Assembly (NCBI RefSeq): GCF_016741935.1
Contig: NZ_JAERRG010000020.1
Span: 124,001-188,000 of the forward strand
Direction of reading: 5' to 3'
DNA: 64,000 nucleotides
Source of the DNA: Streptomyces endocoffeicus
GTDB lineage: Bacteria > Actinomycetota > Actinomycetes > Streptomycetales > Streptomycetaceae
The position numbers were made by a program, and so were the translations under genes. Shown here piece after piece: positions 8,129 to 16,600 of the stretch (within the stretch, counting starts at the first letter, position 1; each line of letters starts with the position of its first letter). Below the pieces are notes generated by a model. It did not search any database and was not told where the DNA came from. It saw nothing but the letters and a program-made list of their open reading frames with translations.

Positions 8129-9229
8129 TTACGCCAGCTGAGCGCCGGTCAGCTGGGCCCAGGGCCGCTGCCGCCCCCCGCTGACCGCCTCGGTGCCCTG
8201 CTCGTCGTACCGGGCCGTACGCAGCGACCAGCCCAGATTGCCCGTCATCACATGCCGCATGCCGTCCACATAGCGCGCCACGGCCCGGTGGGTGTCCGGG
8301 TCGGCTCCCGCCTCGGCGAGCAGCGCGGGCAGCTCGGCCGCCGTCTCCTCGAACCAGCCGTACCGGGCATTGGCCAGGTCGGCGATATGGCGTACCGCGT
8401 CCTCCAGTTCACCACCCGCGCGCTCCCACTGGACGATGACGCTGTTGTGGACGTCGCCGACGGCCAGCTCCTTGTCCAGGGAGGCGATGTCATTGGTGAA
8501 GACCACCACATCGTCCGTAGCCTCCCGCATCCGTTCCAGCGGGAAGCCCCCGTGCAGCTCGGGCTGCAGGGTGTAGCCGCCGAACGGCTCGTTCAGATCG
8601 AGACAGGGCTGTACGCCTATGGAGTGGCGCCGCAGCGCCAGCACGTCCTCCACCGTGCGCGGCGCGTCCGCGCCGCCGGCCCCGGGCAGGGCGCCGGTCC
8701 GCTCCAGGGCCTCGCGGTGGTAGGAGTGCAGGTATTCCAGCCAGTGGTGGCGGAAGCGGTCCCGCCACACCTGAGGCCGCCCGGAGTTGATGCGGCGCCA
8801 CAGGTCGCGGAAGCTCTCCAGCAGCGGCCCGTCGTCGCCGCCCGCCCTGCCGTGCGCGAGGTCCTCGTCGGTGATCCGAATGACGTCCGCCACCAGCCGC
8901 GCCACCGCCTGCGGACGGCTGCCCAGCTCCCCGTCGAACTGATCGTCGAAGACGAAGTACCAGCCCACGAGGTCACTGCCCAGGTTCAGATCGGCGCCGG
9001 TCGCCCGGGGGTAGAACAGGCCCGCCAGCACGTCGAAGCGGAGCGCGTCGTACTCCGCGACGGACGCGCGGTCCTGGAAGACGCCGAACCACGAGAGCCA
9101 TTGGATGGTGTGGCCCCTGGCCGCCTCGGTGCCGGGATTGAGGTCCGCGGAGGCCGGAAAGCCGAACAGGGCCGCTCGACGCAGCAGTGCCGTCCGACGG
9201 GCGTGTGGTCGCGCAGCGTGCGTGTGCAT
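8129..9229 (-). CDS. Class I terpene synthase (sesquiterpene type)
   Basis: 366 aa from the ATG at 9229 (GAAGGGGG about 10 bases upstream). The open frame extends to 9322, but that extension is basic and unlike the family. Metal-binding motifs are DDQFDG (residues 95-100) and the NSE triad NDIASLDKE (246-254). RRHSIGVQP carries the pyrophosphate-sensor arginine, and a C-terminal W...RY pair (GWSLRTARY) closes the active site. Length and motifs fit bacterial single-domain cyclases that convert farnesyl diphosphate to a sesquiterpene. The product cannot be read from sequence. No P450, methyltransferase or prenyl-diphosphate synthase is adjacent, so the hydrocarbon or alcohol may be the end product. 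A LAL-type regulator diverges from it. Confidence 0.92.
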   Translation of the reverse strand: MHTHAARPHARRTALLRRAALFGFPASADLNPGTEAARGHTIQWLSWFGVFQDRASVAEYDALRFDVLAGLFYPRATGADLNLGSDLVGWYFVFDDQFDGELGSRPQAVARLVADVIRITDEDLAHGRAGGDDGPLLESFRDLWRRINSGRPQVWRDRFRHHWLEYLHSYHREALERTGALPGAGGADAPRTVEDVLALRRHSIGVQPCLDLNEPFGGYTLQPELHGGFPLERMREATDDVVVFTNDIASLDKELAVGDVHNSVIVQWERAGGELEDAVRHIADLANARYGWFEETAAELPALLAEAGADPDTHRAVARYVDGMRHVMTGNLGWSLRTARYDEQGTEAVSGGRQRPWAQLTGAQLA

Positions 9230-9468
9230 GATCGTGTCCGCCCCCTTCGTCGTTCGGGCAACCCGAGCCCGCATATACCACAGGCGAAAGCGGTATCTGG
9301 CCAACCCGTTGAATCCGGTCATCCTCGCGTGCGGAACGTGGCATCGATAGAGGAGGTGGTGAATTGGCGTGTGCCACTGGCAATGCCCGGCGGAAATCCC
9401 CCCATGGGAGAGCTACGCAGCGTGCCATCCGCGCTACGCTCGGCGTCACCTGCCGGAGGGGAAGCAAC

Positions 9469-12408
9469 GTGGCGGAGGACATGAGCCAACAGGACCGGAC
9501 GCGTCGGACACTGCTGGAGCGGGACCGGGAGCTGCGCGCGGTGGACGCCGCGCTGACCGAACTGTGCGGTACGGATCCGGCCGACGGGGCCGAGACCCGC
9601 GGCGGCGGAGTGATCGCCTTCGAGGGGCCCGGCGGCGTCGGCAAGACCGCGCTGCTCGGCGAGGCGCGCCGTAGGGCCGCCGCCCGCGGCTGCACCGTGC
9701 TCCGGGCCCGTGGCGGCGAGCACGAACAGGGCGCGGCCTTCCATGTGGTGCGCCAGCTCTTCCAGCCGGTGCTCGCGGAGACCGGCGAGGACGAGCACCG
9801 CAGGATCCTCGGCGGCTGGTACGAGATCGTCGCGCCCGCGGTCGGCCTGGTGGTCTCGGGGCACGGCGGCGCACCCGATCCGCAGGGCGTCCGCGACGGC
9901 CTCGACTGGCTGGTGACCCGCTTCGCCGTGGAGCACGCCCCGGTCGTCATGATCCTCGACGATGTCCACTGGGCCGACCCCGAATCGCTGGACTGGCTGA
10001 CCCGGTTCGCCCCGCGCACCGCCGACCTGCCCCTGCTGCTCGCCGTCGGCTACCGCCCGGAGGACCTCACCGCCGACGTCGCCGCGATAAGGACCCTGGC
10101 CGAGCGCCAGGGATCACGGCCCCATGTGCTGGCGCCGCTCACCCCGGGCGGAGTCGGCAGGATCGTCCGTGAGGTCCTCGGGGACCACGCCGACGAGGCC
10201 TTCTGCCGTGAGTGCTGGGCGATGACCGGCGGCAACCCCTGGGAGGTCACCGAGCTCACCGCCAAGATCCGCGACCGCCGGCTGAAACCGCAGTCGGAGA
10301 ACCTGCCCGCGCTGCGCGAGCTGGTCTCGTCGGCCAAGGACAGCGGGCTCAACGACCGGCTGACCCGCCTTGGCACCGCCGCCGTCCGCCTCGCCTGGGC
10401 CGTCGCCGTACTCGGCATCGAGGCCACCCCGGCGCTGACCGCCAATGTCGCCGGGCTCAGCGAGACCGAGGCCGCCGACATGGTGACCCGGCTCGTCGAC
10501 GCGCGGATCCTGGCCCCGCCGCGCCCCGGGAACGGCACCCGGCCGCTGGAGTACCTCCACCCGCTCATCGCCACCGCCGTCTACCAGGCCATCCCCGGCG
10601 CCCTGCGGGTGGCCATGCATGGTCAGGCCGCCACCGTGGTGCTCGGCGCGGGCCTGGGCTCCGCGGCCGCCGGCCGGCATCTGCTGGAGATGCACCCCGA
10701 GGGCGACCCCTGGGTGGTGCGCCATCTGCGGGCGGCCGCCCGGGAGTATCTGCGCGCCGGAGCCCCCGACGCCGGGCGCCGCTGTCTGGCCCGTGCCCTG
10801 CGCGAACCACCCGCCCTGGAGGAGCGCGCCGCCGTGCTGTACGAGCTCGGCTGCGCCGCCCAGCTCACCGAGCCCGACGTCACCGTCAACCATCTGCGCG
10901 CCGCGCTCGAGGAGCCCGCGCTCGGCCCCGAGCTGCGCGAGGCGATCAGCTACCGGCTCGCCCAGGCGTACGGCCACAGCGGCCGGATGGAGGAGGCCGC
11001 CCAGGTCTTCGCCGACGAGGTCGGGCGGGCCACCAGCGCCCGCACCCGGCTGCGGATGCAGACCGAGCAGCTGATGTGGAACATGTTCCGCGCCGACGAG
11101 AAGGAGTCGCCCGCCCGCTCCCGGCGGCTCGCCCGGCTCGCGGACCACCTCACCGGCCGCGGCATGGCCGAGCGCTATCTGATGGGGCTGCGCGCCTGGG
11201 ACGCGATGACGCGCGGAGAGCCGGTCGCCACCGCCTTGCACTACGCGGAAGAGGCCCTCGGCGACGGCCTCAGCTGGACCGATGACGACTGGGGCTTCGA
11301 GGTGCCCATCCTGGTCGCCCTGGTCTTCCTCCACTGCGACCAGCCCGGGCGCGCCGAGGAGCTGTTCAACAAGGGCATCGCCGAATGTGAGCGCAAGGGC
11401 TGGCGCGGCTCCCACCTGGCCTTCGGCTTCACCCTCCTCGGCTATGCCCGGCTGCGCCGCGGCGCCCTCGGCGAGGCGGAGGAGCTGGCCCGTGAGGGGA
11501 TGCGGATCGCCGATCTGGTGGGCTCCTCGACACCCGCCCACTGGACCGCGGTCGGCACCCTCATCGGAACGCTGATCTGCCGGGGCCGGGTCCAGGAGGC
11601 GCAGGAGTTCGCGGCCCGGCACCGCGGCGAGACCCTGCCGCAGGCCACGCTCTGCCCCGATGTCCCGGCGGTCCGCGGCGAGCTGCTCCTGGCCGCCAGT
11701 CTCCATCGCGAGGCGCGGAACCAGCTCACCGAGGTCGGCCGCCGCATGGACGGGCGCGGTATGCGCAACCCCGCCTGGTGCCCCTGGCAGCTCCACCTCG
11801 CCCAGGCCCTCGCGCTGACCGATCCCCGGCAGGCCGCCGAGGTCGCCGACGACGCGGTGCGCCGCGCCCGTCAGTTCGGCACCCACTCCGCCATCGGCAA
11901 GGCGCTGCACGTCGCCGCCACTGTCACCCAGGGGCCGGACCGGATCAAGCTGCTGGCCGAGGCCGTCAGCCATCTGATGCGGTCACCGGCCGCGTACGAC
12001 CTGGCGGTCGCGCTGGTCGACCACGGCGCCGCGCTGCGCCGCATCGGCCTGCCCCAGGAGGCCGGCGACCGGCTCTACCGCGGTCTGGAGGGAGCGGTGC
12101 GCTGCGGTGCCGACGCGCTCGCGGCCCGGGCCCGCGACGAGCTGTCCGCGGCCGGGCTGCGCCCCATGCAGCTGCGTGTCGATCACACCAGCCCGCTGAC
12201 CTCGCAGGAGCAGGCCGTCGCCGAGCGGGCCGCCGAGGGCTGGTCGGACGACCGGATCGGTGAGGCCACGGGGCTCGAGGAGCGCGAGGTCGCCCGGCTG
12301 CTGTCCGATGTCTACCGTAAGGTCGGCACCGACCGGGCCGGGCTGGCGAAGCGGCTGATCACCCCCACGGTCGGCCTTCCGCAGCGCCCGGCGCCCGACC
12401 CCGGATGA
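9469..12408 (+). CDS. LAL-type AAA ATPase regulator with degenerate LuxR HTH
   Basis: 979 aa from a GTG with GGAGGG eight bases upstream; an ATG at 9481 is possible but has a badly spaced RBS. The N-terminal STAND-type ATPase has ERDRELRAVDAAL, Walker A GPGGVGKT (53-60) and Walker B VVMILDDVHWAD (about 158-169). The middle is helical TPR-like sequence. The C-terminal segment LTSQEQAVAERAAEGWSDDR to RLLSDVYRKVGTDR aligns with a LuxR HTH, though it is shorter and less canonical. LAL regulators are ATP-dependent activators, often of secondary metabolism. Its divergence from the terpene synthase across a 239-bp gap makes that gene the obvious candidate target (inference). Confidence 0.88.
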   Translation: MAEDMSQQDRTRRTLLERDRELRAVDAALTELCGTDPADGAETRGGGVIAFEGPGGVGKTALLGEARRRAAARGCTVLRARGGEHEQGAAFHVVRQLFQPVLAETGEDEHRRILGGWYEIVAPAVGLVVSGHGGAPDPQGVRDGLDWLVTRFAVEHAPVVMILDDVHWADPESLDWLTRFAPRTADLPLLLAVGYRPEDLTADVAAIRTLAERQGSRPHVLAPLTPGGVGRIVREVLGDHADEAFCRECWAMTGGNPWEVTELTAKIRDRRLKPQSENLPALRELVSSAKDSGLNDRLTRLGTAAVRLAWAVAVLGIEATPALTANVAGLSETEAADMVTRLVDARILAPPRPGNGTRPLEYLHPLIATAVYQAIPGALRVAMHGQAATVVLGAGLGSAAAGRHLLEMHPEGDPWVVRHLRAAAREYLRAGAPDAGRRCLARALREPPALEERAAVLYELGCAAQLTEPDVTVNHLRAALEEPALGPELREAISYRLAQAYGHSGRMEEAAQVFADEVGRATSARTRLRMQTEQLMWNMFRADEKESPARSRRLARLADHLTGRGMAERYLMGLRAWDAMTRGEPVATALHYAEEALGDGLSWTDDDWGFEVPILVALVFLHCDQPGRAEELFNKGIAECERKGWRGSHLAFGFTLLGYARLRRGALGEAEELAREGMRIADLVGSSTPAHWTAVGTLIGTLICRGRVQEAQEFAARHRGETLPQATLCPDVPAVRGELLLAASLHREARNQLTEVGRRMDGRGMRNPAWCPWQLHLAQALALTDPRQAAEVADDAVRRARQFGTHSAIGKALHVAATVTQGPDRIKLLAEAVSHLMRSPAAYDLAVALVDHGAALRRIGLPQEAGDRLYRGLEGAVRCGADALAARARDELSAAGLRPMQLRVDHTSPLTSQEQAVAERAAEGWSDDRIGEATGLEEREVARLLSDVYRKVGTDRAGLAKRLITPTVGLPQRPAPDPG

Positions 12409-12469
12409 GGGGTGCGGCCCGGCCGCTCCCCGGCACGGCAACCGGCGTGCGGCCACGTACCATGTCCGC

Positions 12470-12970
12470 ATGTCCTTCCTCCGCCGCCGCAGCGCCGCCA
12501 CGCCCACCGGGCCGGACTTCGACGTCCTCGCCATGGACCCGGGAGACTGGCCCGGCGACCTCGGGGCGGGGCTGCTGCCCGCTCCGGACGGCACCTGCCA
12601 GGGCGTCTTCCTGCGCTACGACCTGTTCGGCGGCCGCGGCCCGGCGATGATCATCGGCAATCTGCCGGAGGGCTCCCCGGCCCGGGAGGTGGCCGAGGGC
12701 CAGCCTCCGTTCGAGGTGACCCAGCTGCTGGCGGCGCTGGGGAACGAGGAGCCGGTTCAGGTGGTGGACACCGAGGACAGCCCGGTCATGCACGAGGACA
12801 ATCTGCTCATCGTCCGCCGGATCAAGCTCTCCGAGGGCCGGATCTCCTGCGCCCAGTTCGACCGCAGCGACGGTGTGCTCGTCACCATCGCCAGCTGGGA
12901 CCGGCCGATCACCGACGATCTGTACCGGCTGCTCAAGCCGCTGCCCGCGGAGATGTTCCAGCAGCGCTGA
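12470..12970 (+). CDS. Hypothetical protein, 166 aa
   Basis: I do not assign a family. The ATG gives MSFLRRRSAATPTGPDFDVLAMDPGDWPGD. The protein is soluble-looking and acidic, with no signal peptide or membrane segment. Alternating hydrophobic strands (VFLRYDLF, PAMIIGNL, VLVTIASW) suggest a compact alpha/beta fold. It lies 61 bp after the LAL regulator and ends at a strong hairpin. Codon use looks typical, so it is likely a real gene. Confidence 0.75.
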   Translation: MSFLRRRSAATPTGPDFDVLAMDPGDWPGDLGAGLLPAPDGTCQGVFLRYDLFGGRGPAMIIGNLPEGSPAREVAEGQPPFEVTQLLAALGNEEPVQVVDTEDSPVMHEDNLLIVRRIKLSEGRISCAQFDRSDGVLVTIASWDRPITDDLYRLLKPLPAEMFQQR

Positions 12971-12983
12971 GGGGCGCTTCCCA

Positions 12984-13020
12984 GGGGCCGTGAGACGCCC
13001 GTACGGTCGCTCACGGCCCC
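12984..13020. terminator. Bidirectional hairpin between convergent genes
   Basis: GGGGCCGTGAG (12984-12994) and CTCACGGCCCC (13010-13020) form a perfect 11-bp stem with a 15-nt loop. It lies between the 166-aa gene and the convergent amidase gene and can serve both. Confidence 0.8.
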
Positions 13021-13059
13021 CGGCCGTCCGTCATACGGCGGACTGACGGCCCGTCAGGC

Positions 13060-15081
13060 TCACTTCCCCGAGCGCCGGACCGTCACATCGGCGGCCCGGA
13101 CGAACGCCACCCGGTGCCCGAACTGGATCTGGTAGTACACGTCCTGGCCGCGCACCACCTTGTGACCGGCCGGATCGAAGGTGGTCGCCCACAGATACTC
13201 GCCCCGCACCCTGAGCCCCAGCGGATAGGACTGCCCGGCGAGCAGCTTGTACGGCAGCGGCGAGACCGCCTGCACCGGCACACCCTCCGGATACGCCTCC
13301 TGCTCCGGATAGGCGCGGCCGTACACCGGAACCTCCGCGGCCCCGGCCTTGGGCGTCACCACCAGCCCCTTGGCGCTCACCGCCGTCGGCCGCCGCTCGG
13401 GATTCTGGAACCAGGCCCGCCGGCCGAGGTACCAGATCGCCGTCCAGCCGCCCTCGTGCCCCGCGACCGCGAACTGCTGCCCGGTGGTGGCGCGGGCGCC
13501 GGTGTCATTGACCCCGGTCGTCGAGTCCGAGCCGTCCGGGCGCAGCCCGATGTCCTTGACCAGCGGGGCGTCCGCGCTCGGCGCGGTGTGCAGCCGTACC
13601 GCGGACGAGCCGTGCGGGGCGCATGCCTGGCCCGCCGTCTCGCAGTCGGTGTACACGGGACGGTTGGTGTCGTAGTCGGGGCGGATGGTGACCAGACCGC
13701 CGGAGGAGCCCGCGGTGCGCCGGAAGGGGGCGCCGAGCAGGGTGAAGTAGTGCGCCCAGTCCCAGTAGGGGCCGGGGTCGGTGTGCATGCCCTTGATGGT
13801 GGAGGCGGTGGTGCCCGGCACATTGTCATGGCCCAGGATGTGCTGGCGGTCCAGCGGGATGTCGAACCGCTTGGCGAGATAGCGCACCAGCCGCGCCGAG
13901 GAGCGGTACATCGCCTCCGTGTACCAGGCGTCCGGGGCGGTCAGGAACCCCTCGTGCTCCAGGCCGATGGACTTGGCGTTGACGTACCAGTTGCCCGCGT
14001 GCCAGGCGACGTCCTTGAGCGGCACATGCTGGGCGATATGCCCGTCGGAGGAGCGCAGGGTGTACTGCCAGGACACATACGTGGGGTCCTGGACCAGCTT
14101 GATGGTGGTGTCCCAGGAGCCCTCGGTGTCATGGATGACGATGTAGTCGATGGACTGCGAGGAGGGACGGTCGCCCAGGTCGTGGTTGCCGTAGTCGTTG
14201 TCCCCGAACTCCTCGTAGGGCGCCGGGATCCACTCGCAGGACACGTCCTTGGGGGCCTCGACCCGCGGGTCCCGCGCCCGGGACGGCAGCCCGAGCGTCC
14301 GCAGCTGCCGGGTGTCCGGGGTGACATCGGGCGCCGCGTCGAGGGAGACCCGCTCGCCGTCGGCGGTCGTCCGCGCGGCACCGCCGCGGATCACCCCGTA
14401 CACCTCGTCGGCGAAGAAGGCCGCGGCGGCGGCGTCATCGGCGCCGGAGTAGGCCGCCACCGCCGCGTACCAGTCGGCGGGGTCCTCGCTCGACGGCAGC
14501 CCGAGCCGCTTCTGCGTGGCGGCCAGCAGCGCCGCGCCACCGCGCACATTGGCGCTCTCGTCGCCGCGCAGCGCCTCCGCGGACAGCCCGGTGAGGTCCG
14601 CGGCGCGGCCGAGGGTGCGCAGCCGGGCGGGCAGCTGCCGGGGCTGGGGAACGGTGGTCTTGGGGACCCTCAGCGGACGGGCCAGATCGCCGCGCGCGTC
14701 CTCGGTGCCCTGGCTGTGGTGCGGGGCGGTGAGCAGGGCGGTGTGGGCGTCGGTGAGGTGCATGGGGCCGTAGCCGCCGGTGACGCTGGGCGCGCCACCG
14801 TGGCCGTCCCAGCGCGACTGCAGATACGACACGCCCAGGAGCACGCTCAGCGGAACGCCGTACTCGGCGGCAGCGGTCGCGAAGGCGCGCCGCAGGGCGC
14901 CCTCGGTGCCGGGTCCGTCGGCCCGTCGCTGGTCGGCATGGGCGGCGGGGGTGGCGGAGACCAGCGGGAGCAGAAGGGCGGCGGACGCCGCGGCTCCCGC
15001 GGTCCGCAGTGTGGTTCTCCGGGTGGGGCCGGACGGGGTTCTGTGCGCGTCGTGGGCGCTGTCCTGTGCGGATTCTGGCAT
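13060..15081 (-). CDS. Tat-exported N-acetylmuramoyl-L-alanine amidase (Amidase_2)
   Basis: 673 aa, with AGGAGG five bases before the ATG. Residues 1-49 look like a twin-arginine signal (TRRTTLRTAG, then AASAALLLPLVSA, with AHA-D as a plausible cleavage site). Residues of about 60-240 are helical and may be a lysozyme/SLT-like or binding region. The Amidase_2 domain is at about 305-440: YIVIHDTEGSW, DVAWHAGNW, ILGHDNVPG and HTDPGPYWDW supply the zinc-ligand and catalytic residues. The C-terminal 200 residues are beta-rich and SH3-like, probably for wall binding. It would cleave the amide between muramic acid and L-Ala outside the cell. Monocistronic. Confidence 0.88.
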   Translation of the reverse strand: MPESAQDSAHDAHRTPSGPTRRTTLRTAGAAASAALLLPLVSATPAAHADQRRADGPGTEGALRRAFATAAAEYGVPLSVLLGVSYLQSRWDGHGGAPSVTGGYGPMHLTDAHTALLTAPHHSQGTEDARGDLARPLRVPKTTVPQPRQLPARLRTLGRAADLTGLSAEALRGDESANVRGGAALLAATQKRLGLPSSEDPADWYAAVAAYSGADDAAAAAFFADEVYGVIRGGAARTTADGERVSLDAAPDVTPDTRQLRTLGLPSRARDPRVEAPKDVSCEWIPAPYEEFGDNDYGNHDLGDRPSSQSIDYIVIHDTEGSWDTTIKLVQDPTYVSWQYTLRSSDGHIAQHVPLKDVAWHAGNWYVNAKSIGLEHEGFLTAPDAWYTEAMYRSSARLVRYLAKRFDIPLDRQHILGHDNVPGTTASTIKGMHTDPGPYWDWAHYFTLLGAPFRRTAGSSGGLVTIRPDYDTNRPVYTDCETAGQACAPHGSSAVRLHTAPSADAPLVKDIGLRPDGSDSTTGVNDTGARATTGQQFAVAGHEGGWTAIWYLGRRAWFQNPERRPTAVSAKGLVVTPKAGAAEVPVYGRAYPEQEAYPEGVPVQAVSPLPYKLLAGQSYPLGLRVRGEYLWATTFDPAGHKVVRGQDVYYQIQFGHRVAFVRAADVTVRRSGK

Positions 15082-15193
15082 AGCAGCCTCCTCAAGCGGG
15101 CCGGTCCGAGCCGAGCCACTTAGAGATATGCGCTGCCAGGCGTGGCGTCAATCGCCGTCACCCGGACGGACGTTCGCATGTCCACCCGCCTGC

Positions 15194-15225
15194 GGCGCGT
15201 CACCGGTCCAGACCGGTGACGCGCC
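15194..15225 (-). terminator. 15-bp hairpin downstream of the APH-fold gene
   Basis: Arms 15194-15208 and 15211-15225 are perfectly complementary over 15 bp (arm begins GGCGCGTCACCGGTC) with a 2-nt centre. It lies 24 bp beyond the stop of the minus-strand kinase gene and upstream of the amidase gene, so it separates the two units. Confidence 0.75.
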
Positions 15226-15249
15226 AGGCGGCCGCCACCCCGCCTCCGC

Positions 15250-16353
15250 TCAGCGGGTGCCGACCGCCGCCCGCACCGCGCGCCGGGCCAGCGCGCAGTC
15301 GTCGTGCAGCCGGCGCAGCAGCAGCCGCTGCTCCTCACCGGCCGGCACCGCGCCCGGCACCACGGGAGCGGGGTCGTGCATGGTGCGCTGCACCGCGGTC
15401 TCGTACTGCCGGATCTCCCGCGTCAGCACCAGCATCAGATTCACCAGGAAGGAGTCCCGCGCGGCCGGACCGGCGGCCTGCGCCAACTGGCTGATCTGGC
15501 GTCGGGTGACGGGGGCGTCGCCCAGCACCGTCCACAGCGTGGCCAGGTCATAGCCGGGCAGATACCAGCCCGCGTGGTCCCAGTCGAGGAGCACCGGGCC
15601 CGCGGGGGACAGCAGGACGTTGTTCAACAGGGCGTCGCCATGGCAGAACTGCACCGGGGTCTGCCGCCCGCAGGCGTGCGAGACGCCGCGCAGCAGCTTC
15701 TGCAGATCGCCCATGTCCCGGTCGGTCAGCAGCCCGAGCTCGTGATAGCGGGCCAGCCGGGCCGCGTAGTCGATGGGGGCGTCGAACAGATCGGCGGGCG
15801 GCCGCCACTGGTTGATCCGGCGGATCGCACCCAGCACCGCGCCCAGATCGGCACGCGGCGGGGGCTCGGTGGGGTGGCGCTGCGCGGCCGCGATCCGCCC
15901 GGGCATCCGCTCGATGACCAGCGCGCAGTTGTCCGGGTCCGCGGCGATCAGCCGGGGCACCCGCACCGGCGGGCGCTGGCGGACGAACGCCCGGTACATC
16001 GCTATTTCCCGGCGGAACCGCTCGGCCCACGCGGGGGAGTGGTCCAGCAGGCACTTGGCCACCGCCGTGCTGCGCCCGGTCGCCCCGATCAGGAGCACGG
16101 ACCGTCCGCTGCGCCGCAGCACCTGCACCGGGTTGAACTCCGGACAGATGCGGTGGACCGAGGTGATCGCGGTGCGCAGCTGCGCACCCTGTGGACCGGA
16201 CAAGTCGAGTCTCCCGCGGGGCGGCACGGGGCCGAGGGCGGCGGTCCGCCGGGCCCGGCCGCCGGGGGCGGGATCGAGGTACGGCCCATTGCCGGGCAGC
16301 TGCCGCCGGTACGGCCGGGGCGGGGCGGACACGGAGGACGATGCTGCGTACAT
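15250..16353 (-). CDS. APH-fold phosphotransferase (aminoglycoside phosphotransferase/choline kinase-like)
   Basis: 367 aa. The kinase motifs are the Brenner motif CHGDALLNN (237-245) and the metal-binding LLDWDHAGW (255-263). An ATP-lobe lysine is visible in AVAKCLLD (about 97-104). The first 50 residues are Pro/Arg-rich and probably disordered; a later start is possible. In Streptomyces many such proteins have no known substrate, so resistance should not be assumed. It diverges from the NsdA/B-like regulator across a 247-bp gap in which I see no clear operator. Confidence 0.82.
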   Translation of the reverse strand: MYAASSSVSAPPRPYRRQLPGNGPYLDPAPGGRARRTAALGPVPPRGRLDLSGPQGAQLRTAITSVHRICPEFNPVQVLRRSGRSVLLIGATGRSTAVAKCLLDHSPAWAERFRREIAMYRAFVRQRPPVRVPRLIAADPDNCALVIERMPGRIAAAQRHPTEPPPRADLGAVLGAIRRINQWRPPADLFDAPIDYAARLARYHELGLLTDRDMGDLQKLLRGVSHACGRQTPVQFCHGDALLNNVLLSPAGPVLLDWDHAGWYLPGYDLATLWTVLGDAPVTRRQISQLAQAAGPAARDSFLVNLMLVLTREIRQYETAVQRTMHDPAPVVPGAVPAGEEQRLLLRRLHDDCALARRAVRAAVGTR

Positions 16354-16600
16354 GGGCGAGACAGATCCCTTCGTGTGCCGACGAATTGCGTACGCACCCG
16401 GCCCCGGGGCGGGGCCGCACCCTGGGGAATGCGGTTCGGTCGAACTCGAGCCGCCGCCGGGCCGGGTAACGCACTCCTACATCACACCCCTGTGCGGGTG
16501 GCACACCATCTGGCGGACCCTGGCGAACCCTGGCGAATAGTCGCACGGCTCGTGACGGGACCGTTACTGTCAAGTCAGCCGAGGAACCTGGGGGCTTGAC

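Noticed and set aside
15250..16353. Aminoglycoside resistance gene
   Set aside because: Only the general APH fold is visible; many Streptomyces APH-fold proteins are not resistance enzymes, so no resistance claim is made.
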